From Deltaproteobacteria bacterium (lineage in GTDB: Bacteria > Myxococcota_A > Polyangia > HGW-17), in the NCBI GenBank assembly GCA_003249585.1, contig QKIM01000322.1:1-6477 (forward strand): DNA of 6,477 nucleotides, read 5' to 3'. Of this stretch, positions 5,652 through 6,477 are shown piece after piece. The translations under genes and the position numbers were made by a program. The notes beneath the pieces were generated by a model. It was given only the letters and a program-made list of their open reading frames with translations. It was not told the DNA's origin and ran no database searches. The number at the start of each line of letters is the position of its first letter. Positions within the stretch are counted from its first letter, which is position 1.

Positions 5652-5674
5652 AAAAAAGGGCTCGCGAAAGCCCT
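5652..5674 (-). terminator. Intrinsic terminator immediately after the rpsU promoter (possible attenuator)
   Basis: On the minus strand AGGGCT (5674-5669) pairs with AGCCCT (5662-5657) around a 6-nt loop, followed directly by a T-run to 5652. On the plus strand no T-run follows, so it works in the rpsU direction only. The predicted start from the promoter at 5687-5715 is near 5681, so the T-run ends about 30 nt into the transcript. No gene lies between promoter and terminator. It therefore looks like a promoter-proximal attenuator, or the end of a very short RNA, rather than an ordinary gene terminator. Confidence 0.65.
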
Positions 5675-5686
5675 CTCCGGTGGCAC

Positions 5687-5715
5687 CATATAGACCGAAA
5701 GGGTTTGGTTGTCAA
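5687..5715 (-). promoter_or_regulatory. Sigma70-type promoter of the rpsU operon
   Basis: On the minus strand a perfect TTGACA (5715-5710) is followed after 17 bases by TATATG (5692-5687), whose first four bases fit the -10 consensus. The start should be near A5681, giving a leader of about 124 nt. The bases TATGGTGCCAC (5690-5680) also occur at the sensor-gene promoter (394-404). Confidence 0.7.
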
Positions 5716-5728
5716 CGGCTAATGACAA
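5709..5728. promoter_or_regulatory. Inverted repeat over the rpsU -35, candidate operator
   Basis: TTGTCA (5709-5714), 8 bases, then TGACAA (5723-5728) form a perfect 6-bp dyad with a 20-bp footprint. It overlaps the -35 box of rpsU and lies about 48 bp upstream of the divergent gene at 5776. The size and position suit a dimeric regulator, but 6-bp dyads arise by chance and half of this one is explained by the -35 hexamer itself. Confidence 0.25.
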
Positions 5729-5775
5729 TCGGCAAAAAAATTCACTTCTTTTCGGAGGTTCGCCGCGGCGGAGTC

Positions 5776-6246
5776 ATGGATGAAACATACAATTATTCGC
5801 TTTTTCTTCGGATAAAGGGCAGTCGCGCCAGCGCCGAGCTTCCTCCGGCGCCTGTGTCCATCGGGTTGAAGATCCAGCAGGAACAGCTCCGGGAAGAGGT
5901 CAGTTCCTGGAATCTGCGCCTGCCCCTGGGGCTCTCCAGGGACCAGCTCGTGGATCTCCTGGAGTGGTTCGAGAAGCTCGAAGACAGCCTCGGGGACTAT
6001 GAACTCTACGACCCGCAGGCAGGGAGACCGCTCGCATTGCCCGATGACGACGAGGTGCTGGTGGAGGGCGTGCTCAGACACGACCAGTGGATTTTGGACA
6101 ACGTTGGCGGAGACTCCATGGGGAGTCCCCCGGAGGAGTCCCCGCTGCTGCCCCCGCGAACGAAGCTCATTCTCTGGCTGGCGCTGGGGCTGGTGCTGCT
6201 GTACTTCATTACACGGTTCATGCTTTCTTCCTATTTCCGCTCCTGA
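5776..6246 (+). CDS. Small, probably tail-anchored membrane protein of unknown family
   Basis: A 156-residue protein starting MDETYNYSLFLRIKG. I do not recognise the family. Residues 1-125 are soluble and acidic (for example EQLREEV and DLLEWFEKLEDSLGDYELYDP, probably helical, then LPDDDEVLVEGVL). Residues about 131-149 are one hydrophobic helix (LILWLALGLVLLYFITRF) followed by a short SSYFRS tail, so the bulk should face the cytoplasm with a C-terminal anchor. The frame is open back to a GTG at 5611, but that part overlaps the rpsU leader and promoter and is low in coding character. The ATG at 5776 fits best, although its SD options are awkward: GGAG only 2 nt away or GGAGG 17 nt away. It is divergent from rpsU. 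No clear promoter was found on the plus strand. Confidence 0.75.
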   Translation: MDETYNYSLFLRIKGSRASAELPPAPVSIGLKIQQEQLREEVSSWNLRLPLGLSRDQLVDLLEWFEKLEDSLGDYELYDPQAGRPLALPDDDEVLVEGVLRHDQWILDNVGGDSMGSPPEESPLLPPRTKLILWLALGLVLLYFITRFMLSSYFRS

Positions 6247-6427
6247 CGTGACAGGGGACACATGGAAGATATTCCTGGAATTCAAGGGGGTGCTGCGGGT
6301 AGGTTCCTTTTGGAAGTCCCTGAGACCCGTGGAATCTGCTGTCGTGAGAAAAGATCATTGAGTCCCAAAGGACCCAAGGGTACGCTCAGGGGTGGGACGC
6401 TCTTTTCCCCGTCCCTGGGAGAACCTC
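6247..6427 (+). other. Gap between the small membrane gene and the next start, with one hairpin
   Basis: A 181-nt stretch with no clear gene. GGGACG (6394-6399) and CGTCCC (6410-6415) can form a 6-bp stem ending one base before the GGGAG ribosome binding site (6417-6421) of the next gene, and could modulate its translation. A possible but poor promoter is TTGAGT (6358-6363), 17 bases, TACGCT (6381-6386). A frame starting at ATG 6262 stays open to the window end but has low GC at third positions, unlike the other genes. Confidence 0.4.
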
Positions 6428-6477
6428 ATGCCGACCCTCATCGTGCTCTTCTGTTCTGGACTGTTCGCCTCCTCTCC
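6428..6477 (+). CDS. Start of a probable exported protein (runs off the right edge)
   Basis: ATG at 6428 is preceded by GGGAG (6417-6421) with a 6-nt spacer, the best-spaced ribosome binding site in this part of the window. The 16 visible residues are MPTLIVLFCSGLFASS: a hydrophobic stretch with little charge before it, suggesting the start of a signal peptide or membrane anchor. Codon third positions are mostly G or C, as in the other genes. The family cannot be told from so little. The alternative frame from 6262 is less likely on codon use. Confidence 0.5.
   Translation, partial: MPTLIVLFCSGLFASS

Noticed and set aside
5611..5775. In-frame extension of the small membrane protein back to GTG 5611 or ATG 5722
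   Set aside because: It covers the rpsU leader and promoter, has no ribosome binding site at either start, and adds a low-complexity basic stretch unlike the rest of the protein.

Overview
The window looks like chromosomal DNA from a high-GC, Gram-negative bacterium of the old 'Deltaproteobacteria' type (Myxococcota or a neighbouring phylum). This is an inference. It rests on GC-rich codon third positions, an FHA-domain gene, a two-pass membrane sensor whose last ~75 residues resemble a C-terminal domain I remember from myxobacterial MXAN_5187-type proteins, and ordinary sigma70-like promoters. I see no insertion sequence, phage gene, integrase or CRISPR array. Eight genes or gene fragments are supported: five complete protein genes, two protein genes cut by the window edges (counting a very short one at the right end), and one tRNA, plus one complete but unrecognised small membrane protein among the five-plus set described below.

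Left block (1-400). The minus strand carries the 5' end of an FHA-domain protein (1-76) and a tRNA-Ala(GGC) at 241-313 with a strong promoter (325-353) and a clean intrinsic terminator (205-236). Back to back with the tRNA promoter is a plus-strand promoter (368-396). Its ~80-nt leader contains two interleaved 7-bp complementarities, a possible pseudoknot ending just before the ribosome binding site.

Central plus-strand operon (484-3755). A 698-residue membrane sensor with a large periplasmic part and a HAMP-like segment, but no recognisable kinase, GGDEF or chemotaxis output, is followed 11 nt later by a DUF1343/NamZ-type exo-N-acetylmuramidase. This suggests a link to cell-wall turnover or recycling.

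Minus-strand operon (5557 down to 3749). rpsU (ribosomal protein S21), pdxA (pyridoxal phosphate synthesis) and a 189-residue histidine-kinase-like protein. The last keeps the phospho-accepting H-box but has no usable ATP-binding motifs, like the histidine phosphotransferases Spo0B and ChpT. pdxA overlaps the third gene by 11 bp. The third gene collides tail to tail with namZ, overlapping by 7 bp. The rpsU promoter is followed almost at once by an intrinsic terminator, so rpsU may be controlled by early attenuation.

Right block (5776-6477). Divergent from rpsU is a 156-residue, probably tail-anchored membrane protein of unknown family. After a 181-nt gap comes the start of a protein with a hydrophobic N-terminus, cut by the window end.

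The most interesting points are the ChpT/Spo0B-like phosphotransferase in a ribosomal-protein/vitamin B6 operon, the promoter-proximal terminator of rpsU, the interleaved leader structure before the sensor gene, and an 11-bp element shared by the rpsU and sensor promoters.
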